Assembly (NCBI GenBank): GCA_002778195.1
Contig: PCDI01000008.1
Span: 802,655 to 866,654 of the forward strand
From: Raffaelea ambrosiae
Taxonomy: Eukaryota; Ascomycota; Sordariomycetes; Ophiostomatales; Ophiostomataceae
Direction of reading: 5' to 3'
Length of the DNA: 64,000 nucleotides
The position numbers and the translations under genes were made by a program. Of this stretch, positions 25,204 to 35,766 are shown one piece after another. Each line of letters opens with the position of its first letter. Positions within the stretch are counted from its first letter, which is position 1. The notes under the pieces were generated by a model, which had not been told where the DNA came from, made no database searches, and worked only from the letters and a program-made list of their open reading frames with translations.

Positions 25204-26838
25204 CTATAGTCGAAGCATCTCCTCGACGTAGTCGTCCAGCTCAAAGATCCGGACTTGGTGAGGGTAATCCAGCTCGAGCTCTTTCCACGCGCTCGATATC
25301 CCGGTGCGCCATGCCAGCACCTCCACATGCCACCCCTTGACAAGAACCCGCTCGGCCTGCCTCATGAATCCGTCGGAAAACTCGCCCGCGTTTCCGTCGC
25401 CTGTTGCCAGGACCATCGTCGCCGGCGAATAATCCATCGCACTCTCCAGCATCTTCAAATGCAGGACCTCGTCGACGGCTTGCTCCCCACGACAGCTATC
25501 ATCCGCCCTCGGCTGGCTCTCAACAACAGGGTAGACCTGGCTCATGCCTGGTCCGTTGGTGACAGGATCAAATGCTGTGCTGAATCCGTTGTTCTGGACA
25601 GAATAAAGCGGAAATACTCCACCAGAAACAGTGGCTGGGGCATACGAACAGTACTGGGAAAACCCCGTCTGCTGCTGCTGCTGCTGCTGCTGTCCGTACC
25701 CGCAGCCAGGTCCCGACTGCGACAAGTTTCTGGGCTGCCTGGGCGGCGGAGGTGGGCGTGGCCCGGGTTTGCTCACGCGTGTCAAAATGTTTGTCTCAAA
25801 GCCTAGCTTCTCGGCATCCCGCATGTAATCTTTCCACATGGCGCGGTTGGTGTTGTTAGTCCCGGGGCCGACTGAGCCGGCCAGCACCTTTCGGGCGACC
25901 GGCCGATCACGCTCGAGGATCTGCATAAAGGCCTGGAAGAAAAACGGAATCTCGGGCATATTCTGGTGTTTGCCGTAGCTACGTGCCGCGCGAACAGTCT
26001 GGGAGAATCCAATGGTAATGTTGGACAGGTCAACAAAGACGTGGATGGGCCCAGCAAGAGGCCCAAAATCCGCGGGGCAGCCATTGTGGTCCTTGAAGGC
26101 CTTCAGCATTTGCTGGAGCTTGCGCAGCTTTTGGTCTGGTGTGGCCCGATAAAGTGGTTTGATGTACTTGTGGCCCCCCAGACAGGTCGGCTGTGCTACC
26201 GGTTGTGCACGGTTTATGGAGTGGTACTGCTCCTTGGGTAAAGTAACTTGTACCGACTCCTGCGCGGGACCCGGAGTCGGTAGAGAAGCAAACTTTTTCA
26301 AATCCAGAAAATCGTTATTTCTCTTGGCCGGACTGTCCCGGCCAAGCGTCTTAGCCGGCCATTGCGAGAAAACGCCGTTGTTAGCGGCGCCATCTTCAGG
26401 GAACTGCCGAGTCTTACACTGGGTCTTGAAAGTGAATCCCGGAGACTTCCAGCTTCGCTTGATGTCATCTGAGTCGGTAGCTTCCGTGGCCTCCGTATCG
26501 TCTAGAGTGTCCGTGTCGTCGCTGTCGGAGGCATCCGAGGACGACGACGATGACGCATCATCCCTGGACGACATCAACGAGAGATTCAGCCCGGCCAGGA
26601 AACCACCAGAAAATGTCGGATATTGCTTTTCGGCATCCGACGCAGCTCGACGTGCATTCTTGAACTTGGGCCTGGGCTGTGTCTGTTCCGGCTTCGGGGT
26701 TGCTGGTGGCTCCTCAATCGTGGCCAAGTTACTGCGCAGCACACTGTAAATAGCGGAGAAGTCGCCGAGTTTCGGTGAGTTGGACCGAGGAGGGAGGTCA
26801 ACCTCCGAGGCCTCAGGTCTGAGTAACGATTTTGGCAT
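25204..26838 (-). CDS. NYN-domain (PIN-like) putative ribonuclease (544 aa)
   Basis: Single minus-strand exon. The start at 26838 is the first ATG in frame; the frame stays open slightly upstream without one. The C-terminal half has a NYN fold signature: GPIHVFVDLSNI (Asp270, Asn273), a conserved Asp in QAVDEVLHLKML (Asp456) and VLATGDGNAGEFSDGF (Asp481). Together these form the acidic metal site of PIN-like nucleases. The domain is split by a Pro-rich and Gln-rich linker (poly-Gln about 383-390, encoded by CAG/CTG repeats at 25670-25692). The N-terminal 250 residues are low-complexity, with an acidic Ser/Asp tract at about 92-125 that looks phosphorylatable. The probable role is RNA cleavage or RNA regulation; the target is unknown. 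Domain confidence is good, activity inferred. Confidence 0.82.
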   Translation of the reverse strand: MPKSLLRPEASEVDLPPRSNSPKLGDFSAIYSVLRSNLATIEEPPATPKPEQTQPRPKFKNARRAASDAEKQYPTFSGGFLAGLNLSLMSSRDDASSSSSSDASDSDDTDTLDDTEATEATDSDDIKRSWKSPGFTFKTQCKTRQFPEDGAANNGVFSQWPAKTLGRDSPAKRNNDFLDLKKFASLPTPGPAQESVQVTLPKEQYHSINRAQPVAQPTCLGGHKYIKPLYRATPDQKLRKLQQMLKAFKDHNGCPADFGPLAGPIHVFVDLSNITIGFSQTVRAARSYGKHQNMPEIPFFFQAFMQILERDRPVARKVLAGSVGPGTNNTNRAMWKDYMRDAEKLGFETNILTRVSKPGPRPPPPPRQPRNLSQSGPGCGYGQQQQQQQQTGFSQYCSYAPATVSGGVFPLYSVQNNGFSTAFDPVTNGPGMSQVYPVVESQPRADDSCRGEQAVDEVLHLKMLESAMDYSPATMVLATGDGNAGEFSDGFMRQAERVLVKGWHVEVLAWRTGISSAWKELELDYPHQVRIFELDDYVEEMLRL

Positions 26839-28677
26839 TGTGATAGGTCTTTCTTCAACTGCGTAAAACCATGGATCGTTCGGGGGAGGCAAATCGAGCT
26901 CGCTGGCAAAACATGGCCGCAGCTGCGTCTAATCGTGCTGTGTAGTGATGTTTTAGGTGAGACGCTGGGAGATGGATACTGCTCGTAGGTGTAGGTTACA
27001 TGATCGATATAGGAGGAGGACGTAGGTGTAGGTATAGGTGCGTGGGAGACAGCGAGTACGTGTTTAGGCTGGTTGAGTGATTGAATGGGAAGAGAGGCAA
27101 AATACGAGCACGATCACTATGTTTGGGGATCTGCACCTACCCTGTACTGGAAGGCCGACACACTTTGCCCCACTTGACTAATGATTTCGCCCGGGTAAAT
27201 CACGTGGGTGGCTGACAGGGACCGCCACAGGCAAGGGAGCTGTGGTTGGACGAGCAAAAAGGGCTTGAAGCCTGTCGTTTATGAGGTTTGTGTCCAGCTC
27301 GAGTTGGTCCGAAACTGGGATTGGCATTCAAGTATTTGGTACCAGGAGAATGTTTAATGCTCTCGTATGGTTGGAGAGTAACTCTACTCAACAGCTTAGT
27401 TACAGCCAGCAGCCGTAGTCGCATTCGTGCCTCTGTGGTTTGAGTGCTTTGCTTCGATCTTGCAAACAGAGAAGAGCAGAGAAGTTCAATACTGCGGAAA
27501 GCGCTTTGAAACAACCTTCCGCAGCATGTACCACCGCCTTAGTATCACCTGGCACACGGAACCCGCGGTTCTGGCCAGCAGCTCTCGCCTGGCAAACACT
27601 CTCCCCAGCCGAGCCCCTGGTGTCTCGTCCAGCGAGATCCTTGATCGACCGGCACCGGCATTGTGAGCCTTGCATCACCTCGTTCAGCTTCCCCAGTTTA
27701 AACGTCAGCCACGGGACTCGTCAGCCTGTTTCTCCATTTATTATGCCCTGCGGACAGAAATGCGGATGTTCTCCTGGCCAGGCTTGCGCGTTTCTCTGTC
27801 CACTGTTCGAGTCCTGCGGTATTTAAGCGACTGAGTCTCGCTGGATATGCTCGAGGAAGGGCTCGGTCATGAAAAACCCGACTGTATTTTGTCTTGTCCG
27901 TAACGACACGATACCCTGTTAGCGTGTCACTGGACAGAAAAGCCCCGAACGCACCCCCCAAAAAGTGCCCAAAGCCGGCTGCCATTCGTCACCGCCTAGC
28001 CACACGCTGTTACTACCCAAGCACTGTCGCCCGCCACTTTGGACACTTTTTTTTTGGCTTTTTGGCGGAGGGCATTAAGGCTCTGACTAATTTCCACTAG
28101 GCCCCGCCTTGCCCGTGAGCGCGGCACCGCCACCCCACCGCCGAACCGCAAAAGCACAGGCAGGCAGAGCTATTCGTCGCCCACTAAGAGTCGCCCGCTG
28201 GGAATTTCAGAGCACGCCAGCCAGCAGCTCCATCGTCTTCTGCTCACCAAAAGTTGCACGCCTGGCGCCTCTCACACCTTTCCAACCTCCGCCCCCCGTG
28301 TTCCACACGCTTCCGTCTGCCTCTGTCCGCCGCCCTTCTGCACCTCTGGCCCTGTCCACGTCTCACCGCTGCCTTGTTTGTCGCCTCTGTTCTGTCCAGT
28401 CGGACGTCTGGCCCTTCCCGAGGTTCCAGCCAGTCTCTGTTGTCCACACTCTTTTCTCTTGGCCTTCCTTCGTCTCACCTCCCAGTCTTCTTTTCTCTCT
28501 TCTTGATTCACGTCTTCTTCTTCACTCTTTCATTCTCTCGGCCTCTTTGCTTCGTTCAACCCAACCTCCCCCGCCGACGACATTCACCTAGGCACGCCCA
28601 GTGCTACCAACAAAGCTTCTTTTTCCCCAAGAGACAGTTGCTCGGTGCTTCCAACCTTTCTCGCTTGTTTGCCCAAG
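26839..28677. promoter_or_regulatory. Divergent promoter region, NYN gene and DDI1
   Basis: About 1.8 kb between divergent genes. It holds GTAGGTGTAGGTATAGGTG-type short repeats (about 26985-27040), a small Cys-rich open frame (27743-27826, listed separately) and a C/T-rich DDI1 leader (about 28400-28670). No other gene is supported. Confidence 0.5.
27743..27826 (+). CDS. Candidate Cys-rich micro-protein, metallothionein-like (27 aa)
   Basis: A 27-codon ATG-to-TAA frame with six cysteines at positions 3, 7, 9, 16, 20 and 26 (CGQKCGCSPGQAC...). The first half resembles the CxxxCxC spacing of short fungal metallothioneins, which bind copper or zinc. The second half has bulky residues (FLCPLFESC) that are not typical of the family. 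The frame is open for another hundred codons upstream, so chance is a real possibility. No introns or RNA evidence are available. Confidence 0.22.
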   Translation: MPCGQKCGCSPGQACAFLCPLFESCGI

Positions 28678-30401
28678 ATGTAAGCCAACTTCTCCTTCCC
28701 CCGCCTTCTCTTCTTTGGCTTTCGAGGAGCCTGTTCACCCTGCTGACAATCCCTCCTCCCTCCAGGCAAATCACCGTCACGATATCCAACCCGCAGCCTG
28801 GCCAGGGCGACCTGGTCTCGCTCGAGGCCCTCGCAGACACCACCATAGAGACTCTCCAGGAGTTCATCCAGGCGGAGACCAACGTCGCGCCCGCCAACCA
28901 GATCCTCTACTACGACGGCAGCCTCATCACCGACAAGTCCAAGACCCTCGAGCAGCTCCAGATCAACAGTGGCGAAATGATTGTGCTTCACATCCGAGGG
29001 CGGGGCTCAGCAGCCGGTGGCAGTCGGTCAGCAGCCGGTGGTCGGGCACAGCAAGCAGCAGCAGCAGGTGGCGCAGGAGCAGCAGGCGCACCATCTGCGG
29101 CAGGAGGGGCAAGAAGCAGGAGACCAGGCGAGCCCGACCCGGAAATGATTCGGCTACAGATTCTCGGCGACCCACGTCTGCGCGAGGAAGCCGTGCGCCA
29201 GCAACCCCAGCTGGCAGCCGTCCTGGACGACCCCCTGCGCTTTGCGCAGTTCTTTAACGAGAGCTACGAGCGAGACCGGCGCGAGCGCGCGGAGCGGCAA
29301 CGGCAGATTGCCCAGCTGAATGCGGATCCGTTCGACGTCGAGGCACAGGCGCGCATCGAAGAGATCATCCGGCAAGAGCGTGTGATGGAGAACCTGCAGA
29401 ATGCTATGGAGCACAACCCAGAGGGTATGTCCAACGAGAATCCCCGCGGTCTGATGGCGTGCAGGAAATGAAAAAAAAAGACGTTTTTTTTTAATAAAAA
29501 AAAAGAAAAAAAAAAGAGCAATAGTCGTCTTTTGTCTGTTTTCCCCCTTCTCGAATTTGCGCTAACCCTTGGCCCCTCTCAAGTCTTTGGTCGCGTGCAC
29601 ATGCTTTATGTCGACGTCGAAGTCAACGGATACAAAGTCAAGGCTCTCGTGGATTCGGGTGCACAGGCCACTATCATGTCGCCGTCCTGCGCCGAGGCTT
29701 GCGGTATTATGCGCCTCGTGGACCGTCGGTTTGCCGGTGTGGCCCGCGGCGTGGGCACCGCCACCATTATCGGCCGGGTGCACTCGGCCCAGATCAAGAT
29801 TGGCAGCCTCTTCCTGCCGTGCAGCTTCACCGTCATGGAGGGCAAGTCGGTCGCGTTGTTGATTGGCCTCGACATGCTCAAGCGCCACCAGGCCAGCATC
29901 GACCTGGCCAAGGACCGTCTTATCATCCAGGGCGTTGAGATTCCCTTCCTCGGCGAGGCTGACATTCCCAAGGAGTCTGAGGAAGCTCTGTCGCAGGAGC
30001 CCACCATTCCGGGACCCAGTGGCACGACAATCGGCCAGCGGTCAGGAGCAGTTCTGTCAGGCGGCGGGGGCGAGGAGCAGCAGCCGGGAGGAGGAGCAGC
30101 CCCAGCACAAGCGGGCCAACCACCACAACAAGCACAGTCGCACCAACCGTTGACTCTGCAGCAACAACAGCAACCACCATCCGCAGCAGCCGCGGCGGCA
30201 CAACCAGCCGGCGCTGCCGCGATGCCAACAGCACAACTATCACAACAGACAGCACCAGCAGCGGCTGGTGGTACCGGTATCCCGGAGGAGTCGATCCAGC
30301 AGCTGATGGCTCTAGGCTTCCCGCGCGAGGCTGCCATACAGTCGCTGCAAGCCACCGGTGGGAATGTAGAATATGCCGCTAGTCTGTTGTTCCAGGGGTA
30401 A
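28678..30401 (+). CDS. DDI1: Ddi1-type ubiquitin shuttle and aspartyl protease (492 aa)
   Basis: Three exons: 28678-28679 (only AT), 28766-29424 and 29584-30401. The start codon is split. The two bases AT join to G at 28766, giving [10 protein letters not shown], the normal start of the ubiquitin-like domain (1-77). A helical region ([17 protein letters not shown]...) follows, then the retroviral-type aspartyl protease domain with [13 protein letters not shown] (catalytic Asp244) and [14 protein letters not shown] Gln/Ala/Pro-rich linker leads to a C-terminal UBA domain ([33 protein letters not shown]). Ddi1 carries ubiquitinated proteins to the proteasome and can cleave heavily ubiquitinated ones. 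All joins keep phase. Without splicing, the initiator is directly followed by a stop (ATG TAA). Domain order and identity are secure; the split start is the only model that provides an ATG with a good donor (GTAAGC). Confidence 0.93.
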
Positions 30402-30984
30402 ACAAAGAAACACAGAGGAAGCACGGGACGGGGAAGCGGGAGAAGCGAAGGGGAAGTGATCTGGGATATAATGGGACCCCCCCCAAAGAGAATAAAAAGG
30501 CGGGAAGAACAAAGGAGCTGCAGAGAACAAAGCAGGGGAAAAGAAAGGGAGGGGGGTTCCTGAAAAAGGAAGCGCATTCTAGATAGGCGTAAAGCAAGAG
30601 ACATTTTTTGGGCTTTGGGGGACTTTTACTTTTTATGACCTGTTCTTCTCTCGATCTTTTTTCGCTATTTACCACAACGGCAAGGAAAGGGGAAATGCAA
30701 CTTGTTTGGGAACAGTCTCATGGGCGGCTTTCTTTATTTGCGTTGTCATATGGGAAAGGAAGGGCTTTCTTTTTTTTTTTCCCCGCCACAACTTCAGACA
30801 TCACAAGCAGTTTCAAGACACCAAAAAAAAAAAAAAAAACTCCTGCTCTCACTCACAACCATGGCATTTGCGTGACCCGTAAAAGTTACTGTAAATTCTT
30901 GAATAAAAAGAAATGCTTTTTGTTCCTCAATACACAACGCCGGTATACCCTATGCTAACACCCCCCCGTGTCGAACACTTTCCA
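30402..30984. other. Convergent 3' region, DDI1 and RRP8
   Basis: About 580 bases of A-rich and G-rich low-complexity sequence, including a poly-A run of about 17 (about 30822-30839). No gene is seen. Confidence 0.5.
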
Positions 30985-32769
30985 TCACCGTGGCTTGTAT
31001 ACACATGGCTTGAGGATCTTGGCCTCCAGAGCCGGGTCGTCCATGGGATCCTCCGGCTTGGCGTCCTCGTCGGTAAACCAGGGCTTCTTGCGGAACGAAC
31101 CGCCATCGCGCACAGGGTTGACAGCCTCCTTGCCGACCTCAGCCGAGGCCGCTTTGAGGAACCGCATCCGCACAAACATCTTGTTGTTCAAGTCCACGGC
31201 GGGCGGCTTGTTGCCCGCCACGTTGGTTCCGTCGCCGTTGCTCCCGTCGTCCAGCACAAACCCGCGTCGCCGCAGCGCCCGCACAAAGGCCGATACGTCG
31301 GTAGCCATCCCGCCACCGACGGGGCCGTCCTCGTCCAAGCCATCCACCTTGGACACGGCGGCCGCCACTACGTCCGGGTCTGCATATTCTGGGTCCTCCC
31401 CGCCTTTGTTGCCTTTCTTATTGTTGTTCTTGCCGTTCATGTTCATGTTTTTCCTCCGGTTGCCCACGCTGTGTGCCACCGGCCCCCGTGCCGCCTTGCT
31501 CCGTATCCGCAGCTCCGCCGCGCCCGCAAACCGGCTCTTGATCTCGGCCACCCACAGCTCGCCCTTCCACCGCAGGATCCGGTACGCCTCCTCCACAAAC
31601 GACAGCCAGTTCGTGCCCATCAGCGCCAGACAGAACACCACCACGTCTGTCGAATTGTCCGGCAGCGGCAGGCTCGCAGCGTCCGCGGCCGCCGTGATGT
31701 GCGGGTTCGACGGGTCTGCGTGCAGGTCGTAGCTCTTGATCTCCACGCGCAGCTTGCGCGCCGCCGGCGCCAGCGCGGCAGCCAGACGGGCGTCGCCGCA
31801 GCCGACATCGGCAATCCGGCAGATGCCCACGGCACCGCCTCTCTGGAAGCTTCGGGGTAGCGAGTCCCCCGGGCGGTCGCCGCGGCCGGCCTTGGCCTTG
31901 CCGCCGGCACGGGCGCGGACCTCGGCAATGTAGCTGTCCACGGGGTTTTCGGGCCAGACGGCGACCTGCTGGCGGAACCCTTCGTGGTAGGCCTGGAACA
32001 TGTCCGGGCTGTCAGCAAAGAGACGCAGAGCTTCGGCCGAGGGCCGGGTATACAGAGTTTCGTTGAGGTGGCGGAAGCGGGCGGAGACGAGTTTGGCGCG
32101 CATGGCGGCCTGGAGGGGCGTGAGAGCGGGCGGAGCAGGGGGCAGAGCCAGGGCCGATGAGGCGGCAGCAGACACAGCGGCGGGTTCTTTGTCGTCGTCC
32201 GCCGCCGCTGCCGCCGCCAGATTCTTCTTATTCTTCTCTTTGGGACCATTCTTCTTCTTCTCGGCCTGGCTGTCCTTGCTCGGCTCCGCTTCTGTCTGGC
32301 GGTTCTTCTTCTTCTTGTCCTCCTTTTTATGAAACTTTTCGGCATCTTTGGTCGTTATTGGCACGTCCGTGGTCGGCTTTCCCTTGTCGGATTTCTTCTC
32401 CAGTGGTTTGCTGTCGCCTCCTCCCTTCTTGTCGTGCTTAGCCTTCTTTGGTACCGGCGCAGACTCTGCATGGTCCTCCTTCTCCGGCTCGTTCTTCTTG
32501 TCTTTCTTGTCCTTCTTGTCCTTCTTGTCCTTCTTTTCGATCACTTTGGACCACAGGTCGGCGACATTGTCGGTTGTGACGCTCGTGTTGGTGCCGTTGG
32601 GGCCGATTGGCCGCTTGCGCTTCTTGGATTGATGACCAGCAGCTTTGTCGTTGGCCTGGGCTGCTGGCTTCTCGCTAGCCGGCGTAGAGTCAGCAGCAGC
32701 GGCGGATGCCTTAACCGACTCGGTCTTGATCTTGTCCGTAGACACCGACCACCCTTTTACAGCGAACAT
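30985..32769 (-). CDS. RRP8: Ribosomal RNA-processing protein 8 (594 aa)
   Basis: Single minus-strand exon. Rrp8 is a nucleolar S-adenosylmethionine-dependent enzyme that makes the first m1A on large-subunit rRNA and helps pre-rRNA cleavage. The conserved region begins LTPLQAAMRAKLVSARFRHL and LNETLYT, then the methyltransferase core: IADVGCGDARLAAAL (Gly323-Gly325), SYDLHADPSNPHIT, VVVFCLALMGTNW and EAYRILRWKGELWVAEIKSRF. The N-terminal 200 residues are Lys-rich, with a KKDKKD repeat (about 65-80) and KKRKRP, fitting nucleolar targeting. After the core sits a basic Asn/Met/Gly insertion (NMNMNGKNNNKKGNKGG) before the final GFVLDDG block. The C-terminal part contains another FVRALRRRGFVL motif. 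Identity is secure. Confidence 0.94.
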   Translation of the reverse strand: MFAVKGWSVSTDKIKTESVKASAAAADSTPASEKPAAQANDKAAGHQSKKRKRPIGPNGTNTSVTTDNVADLWSKVIEKKDKKDKKDKKDKKNEPEKEDHAESAPVPKKAKHDKKGGGDSKPLEKKSDKGKPTTDVPITTKDAEKFHKKEDKKKKNRQTEAEPSKDSQAEKKKNGPKEKNKKNLAAAAAADDDKEPAAVSAAASSALALPPAPPALTPLQAAMRAKLVSARFRHLNETLYTRPSAEALRLFADSPDMFQAYHEGFRQQVAVWPENPVDSYIAEVRARAGGKAKAGRGDRPGDSLPRSFQRGGAVGICRIADVGCGDARLAAALAPAARKLRVEIKSYDLHADPSNPHITAAADAASLPLPDNSTDVVVFCLALMGTNWLSFVEEAYRILRWKGELWVAEIKSRFAGAAELRIRSKAARGPVAHSVGNRRKNMNMNGKNNNKKGNKGGEDPEYADPDVVAAAVSKVDGLDEDGPVGGGMATDVSAFVRALRRRGFVLDDGSNGDGTNVAGNKPPAVDLNNKMFVRMRFLKAASAEVGKEAVNPVRDGGSFRKKPWFTDEDAKPEDPMDDPALEAKILKPCVYKPR

Positions 32770-33169
32770 TTTGAGGGGTGTTGATGTGGTTGGGATTGTG
32801 TATGTGTGTGTGTGGAAGAGAATTTCTTACGATATTTATTTTTATTATGCCAATGTACCAAAAAAAAAAAAGTTTCGGTTCTTATCGATAACGCTCACTA
32901 GTGACATTGACCACCTGTGGGCGGGGACCAGCGGCGTAACAAAAAAGCAATTAAATATATATATAACTATATCTAAAGAGCCCGCTATCAAATCACCCCA
33001 GAACCCGGGCCTTGTTTCCCCAGTGTTTTTCCCGCCTTATTAGTACTCGTAGATGAGGTAGTTAACGATAAGTTGATGCATTTCGTTTTTTCTTCTTTCT
33101 GCTATTTGTCGCAACCCTTTTTCTCTTTTTTCGCATTCCTTTCCTCCTTCTCTCATCTCATTCTCATTT
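32770..33169. promoter_or_regulatory. RRP8 promoter and Fe-ADH 3' flank
   Basis: About 400 bases. Contains TG repeats (32800-32813), an A run (32860-32871), an AT repeat (32955-32965) and one TACTCGTA motif at 33044. No gene is seen. Confidence 0.5.
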
Positions 33170-34538
33170 TTACAGACACTGCTCTAAAATTTCTATGACT
33201 TGCTCCTTGCGAACGAGCGGAATGGGATTCGTCTGGCACATCCAGTCTGTCAGGCTGTTCGCAGCAATGCTGTCCAGCTGATCCCGGCCAATGCCGTAGT
33301 GCGAGAGCGTCCGCGGCAGGCCCAGTGCGCGGATGATCGCATCCAGGATGTCGCCCAGGTCAGCCGTCTCGGATGAAAGATGGAACTGCTCTCGCAGCAC
33401 CCTGACCACAACGGGCTCGGCCCAGAGTGTCGCCGCCACGGCGGCCTGCTGGTTGCCATTGACGGTCTTGTTGTATTTCAGAACAGCGGGCAGGAGGACG
33501 CAGGTTGTTTCTAAAGGAAGTTAGTAGTAAATTTTTTTTAAAAAAAAAGAAAGGAAAAGAAGGGTAAAACCCAAAGTAGGTTCTCGTTGGTTTGTACGCA
33601 CCCGCATGAGGAACGCCTTGCGGTCCCAGCTGGTGTCCAATGCCGTGCGAGCCACCCAGCTTCACCCCGTACTGCGTGACCCCCTTCATGCTCTCCGACG
33701 TGCCCAGCTGCGCCAGCAGCCGCGCCTCCACGTCACCCGCGTCGGCCTTGCTCCGCAGCAGCGCCGGCACCAGCTGGCGGAGCCCGCGCAGGGCCGCCTC
33801 GGTGGCTTCCGGCACCGGCTTGGCGGCCGTCGCCGTCTCGACGCAGTGGTCCACCGCGCGCATGCCCGTCGACAGCCACACGCCCAGCGGCGTGGTCACC
33901 GAGAGGTGCGGGTCGATGGCGATGACGCGGTGGCCGGCGGTGGGCGCGGGGTCCTGGAACACCTGCTTGTGGTGGGTGCGCTCGTCGGTGGCGCCGCCAA
34001 AGGAAGAGTACTCCCCCGCCGACAGGGTGGTGGTGATGCACATGTAGGGGATCGTCGAGGGGTGGATGCTGCTGCCGCCACCGCAGTCCGCGCGCGGATG
34101 CTCGCCCAGACTCTCCACGGCGGAGGCGTGGTACAGGGCGTCCATCTTGTCGTGGGTGTCGGCATCGTTGGCGAGGGCAAAGGCGGCGGCCTTGGCGGCG
34201 TCGACGAGGCTGCCGCCGCCGACGACGACAATGGCATCGGCGCCGGTGGCGCGGAGGTCGGCGACAACTTCCAGCAGATCGGCATACAGGGTGTGGGAGC
34301 GCATGCCGCGGCGGACGCCGGCGACGGTGAGGTCCTTGGACGCATCACGAGCCAGACGCGTGGCGATGCGGTCGACAAGGTTGGTTGTGCGGGCGAGGGT
34401 GCCCGAGACGAGCAGATAGGGCCGCTTGGCCTTGAGGGTGGTCTCGAGATGGTGGGCTATGGCGTCCTCGCACGAGAGGCCATAGGAGAGAATGGGCAAG
34501 TCCTTGCCGGCGTGGAGTTTGATGGTGTGTTCAGCCAT
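33170..34538 (-). CDS. Iron-type alcohol dehydrogenase / maleylacetate reductase-like (425 aa)
   Basis: Two exons on the minus strand: 33602-34538 and 33170-33510, joined across a 91-base intron (GTGCGT...TTTAG) to give GVPHAETTCVLLPAVLKYN. The NAD(P)-binding motif is VVVGGGSLVDAAKA (about 104-117). Candidate metal ligands are Asp209, His231 (VDHCVE), His298 and His302 (GSHGIGHQLG). The family reduces aldehydes or, in the maleylacetate reductase branch, the ring-fission product maleylacetate to 3-oxoadipate in aromatic breakdown. The TTLSAGEYSSFGGATDE block resembles the maleylacetate reductase branch, but no aromatic-degradation gene lies nearby to confirm it. The ATG at 34538 is the first in the frame. 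Family secure, substrate undecided. Confidence 0.88.
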
Positions 34539-35680
34539 GGTGTCGGTTCGAATGGACTTCAGTGCAGTGAGTCCAGTGCGAACTGGAAGAGTGGTGATGC
34601 CAGTGCGATTGGATGCGGGTACTCGGCTGCTTTCTTTCGGCAATTGGTAGCTGATTTATGATTTATGATTTATGATTTCTGGTTCTTGTTCTTGCTTATG
34701 GTTGATTTTTTGATTTTTTTTTTTTAATGATACTGAATCTGTCTCTATTGTTTCATTGATCGTCCACAAGCCTCTGTACTATATTCTCTCAATTCTGGGG
34801 TTGCTCGCAAATTTCCCGATGCTGCTTGGCACTCCGTTTCTGTTCGTTATTATCGTTCTCTTTGCTTGCTAATAGGGCGAGGCTCTGGCGCCCCTCCGTG
34901 CTGTTCTGTTTCCCCTGTGCCTCTGTAAGTCTTTACGTAAAACCCTAAATCCGCCCTCCAGACAGGTTCCGTCAAAGTGGCAGCGCCGAGATTATCAAGC
35001 AGCAATTGTGCCTCTGGACTCTCGGATTGGCGGCCAGTCCTATCGACTCCCAAGCTCCGTCCTCTGTTGTAATGGCGTGTCCGGTTCTTCTTGAGCGCCG
35101 TGTGCTTTCTGTATTACCATTCCGCGACTCCGTTGTAGTTGCCGCTTGTCTCCGTCATTCCATGGCTTTTTGAATGATCTGCCGAGAAACAAAAAATAAA
35201 TAAAAAACACCCACTTTGCCAACTGGCACTTGTCAGAGGGCCTGTCAACAGCTATTTTGGGCCCCTGCTGCATTCCAGCCCCAGCCACTCTTAGCACTTT
35301 CATCACTTGCCCATTTGCCCATTTCTCCCCAGCAGTCACAGGTTCGCAGGTCGCTCTGTTCCACGACATATGTTACGTCACACGTCTCTTGCCCCCAATC
35401 TCGCGGCGTGGGAGCTTCCCCGTCTGTCACTCGAGCTCTTTTTTTTGATGCGTGCACCCTTTTGCCAGGTTCCCATCCCGCTGCAGATAGATAGATAGTG
35501 CCCTTTCTTGCTGCTGTTTGATCTCTCTCACGCACAGCTCCCACACACAAGCTCTCGCACAGGAATCCCTCACTTTCGGTCCTTTCCCGGCTGTCCCGTC
35601 CTTTGTTCCCCGTTGCCCGCCCCAATCCGCCCTGACTCGCCTTCCCCTGCCCTCGTCGGGCCCTCCCCCTGCCGTCTCGT

Positions 35681-35766
35681 GCCTCGCATTGCCTCGCATT
35701 GCCTCACACTGCCGCACATTGCTCTAAATCAAATCACACTGCCGCACGCTGCCGCACACTGCCTGA
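35681..35766. repeat. About 10-bp imperfect tandem repeat (GCCTCGCATT-type)
   Basis: About eight imperfect copies of TGCCKCRCAY. The first two are perfect (GCCTCGCATT), and later copies are interrupted by AAATCAAATC. Confidence 0.7.
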
